In this document: positions 63,951-64,000 of the stretch, in pieces
How positions within the stretch are numbered: the stretch's first letter is position 1
How the letters are laid out: every line of letters starts with the position of its first letter
Assembly (NCBI GenBank): GCA_965153355.1
Contig: OZ231127.1
Coordinates: 94,674,001 to 94,738,000 of the forward strand
From: Flaccisagitta enflata
Lineage: Eukaryota; Chaetognatha; Sagittoidea; Aphragmophora
Direction: 5' to 3'
DNA length: 64,000 nucleotides
Notes under the pieces: generated by a model
What the model saw: the letters and a program-made list of their open reading frames with translations, nothing else
Database searches by the model: none
Told to the model about the DNA's origin: nothing
Made by a program: the position numbers and the translations under genes

Positions 63951-64000
63951 TACTGACAGACCGACCAACAGAGCAGGGTGTAAAGCTGTGTGCAAGTGAC
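63951..64000 (+). mobile_element. HINE-like 3' end, cut by the window edge
   Basis: GACAGACCGACCAACAGAGC then AGGGTGTAAAGCTGTGTGCA is the region before a terminal hairpin; the hairpin itself is degraded or beyond the window. Confidence 0.55.

Overview
The window is nuclear DNA from an intron-rich metazoan, most likely an invertebrate; I cannot place it more exactly. The evidence is GT-AG introns, a glucosidase II beta-like gene ending in the ER-retention signal HDEL, C2H2 zinc-finger genes, an exon of a FRAS1/FREM/CSPG-type extracellular matrix protein, and very dense microsatellites, minisatellites and short non-autonomous transposons. I see nothing bacterial, viral or organellar.

Layout. 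1-9300: simple repeats, two minisatellites and nested TA-flanked inverted-repeat transposons, one with a remnant transposase DNA-binding domain. 9306-40565: a plus-strand gene I read as glucosidase II beta-like (PRKCSH family), ten exons, 443 residues; exon 1 is joined by phase only. Its introns hold a 54-bp satellite, long microsatellites, a hAT-type element with an 8-bp target duplication, and many hairpin elements. 40566-51400: a tandem array derived from the gene's own stop-codon region, further elements, minisatellites and a 1.3-kb A/T array of 8-bp period. 52075-54981: two tandem intronless C2H2 zinc-finger genes. 56326-56571: one minus-strand exon of a CSPG-repeat protein. 57000-64000: more elements and simple repeats.

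Most unusual signal. Pieces of genes that straddle a processing boundary are tandemly copied into the adjacent non-coding DNA. This is seen at the acceptor of exon 5 (about eight 88-bp copies), the donor of exon 5 (seven more donor copies), the donor of exon 6 (one copy), the start of exon 10 (two broken copies, each interrupted by a TA-flanked palindrome), the HDEL-stop segment (about a dozen 67-bp units) and, in a different gene, the donor of the CSPG exon (at least three copies). Several donors also run straight into microsatellites.

A second striking system is a family of seven fold-back elements (GGGCAGCGGCCCC ... GGGGCCGCTGCC). Within each copy the arms match each other, but arms differ between copies, and a 3' hairpin shows compensatory changes. 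A third family, with (ACGG)n cores and terminal hairpins, looks like Helentron/HINE-type non-autonomous elements; its hairpin stems also covary between subfamilies.
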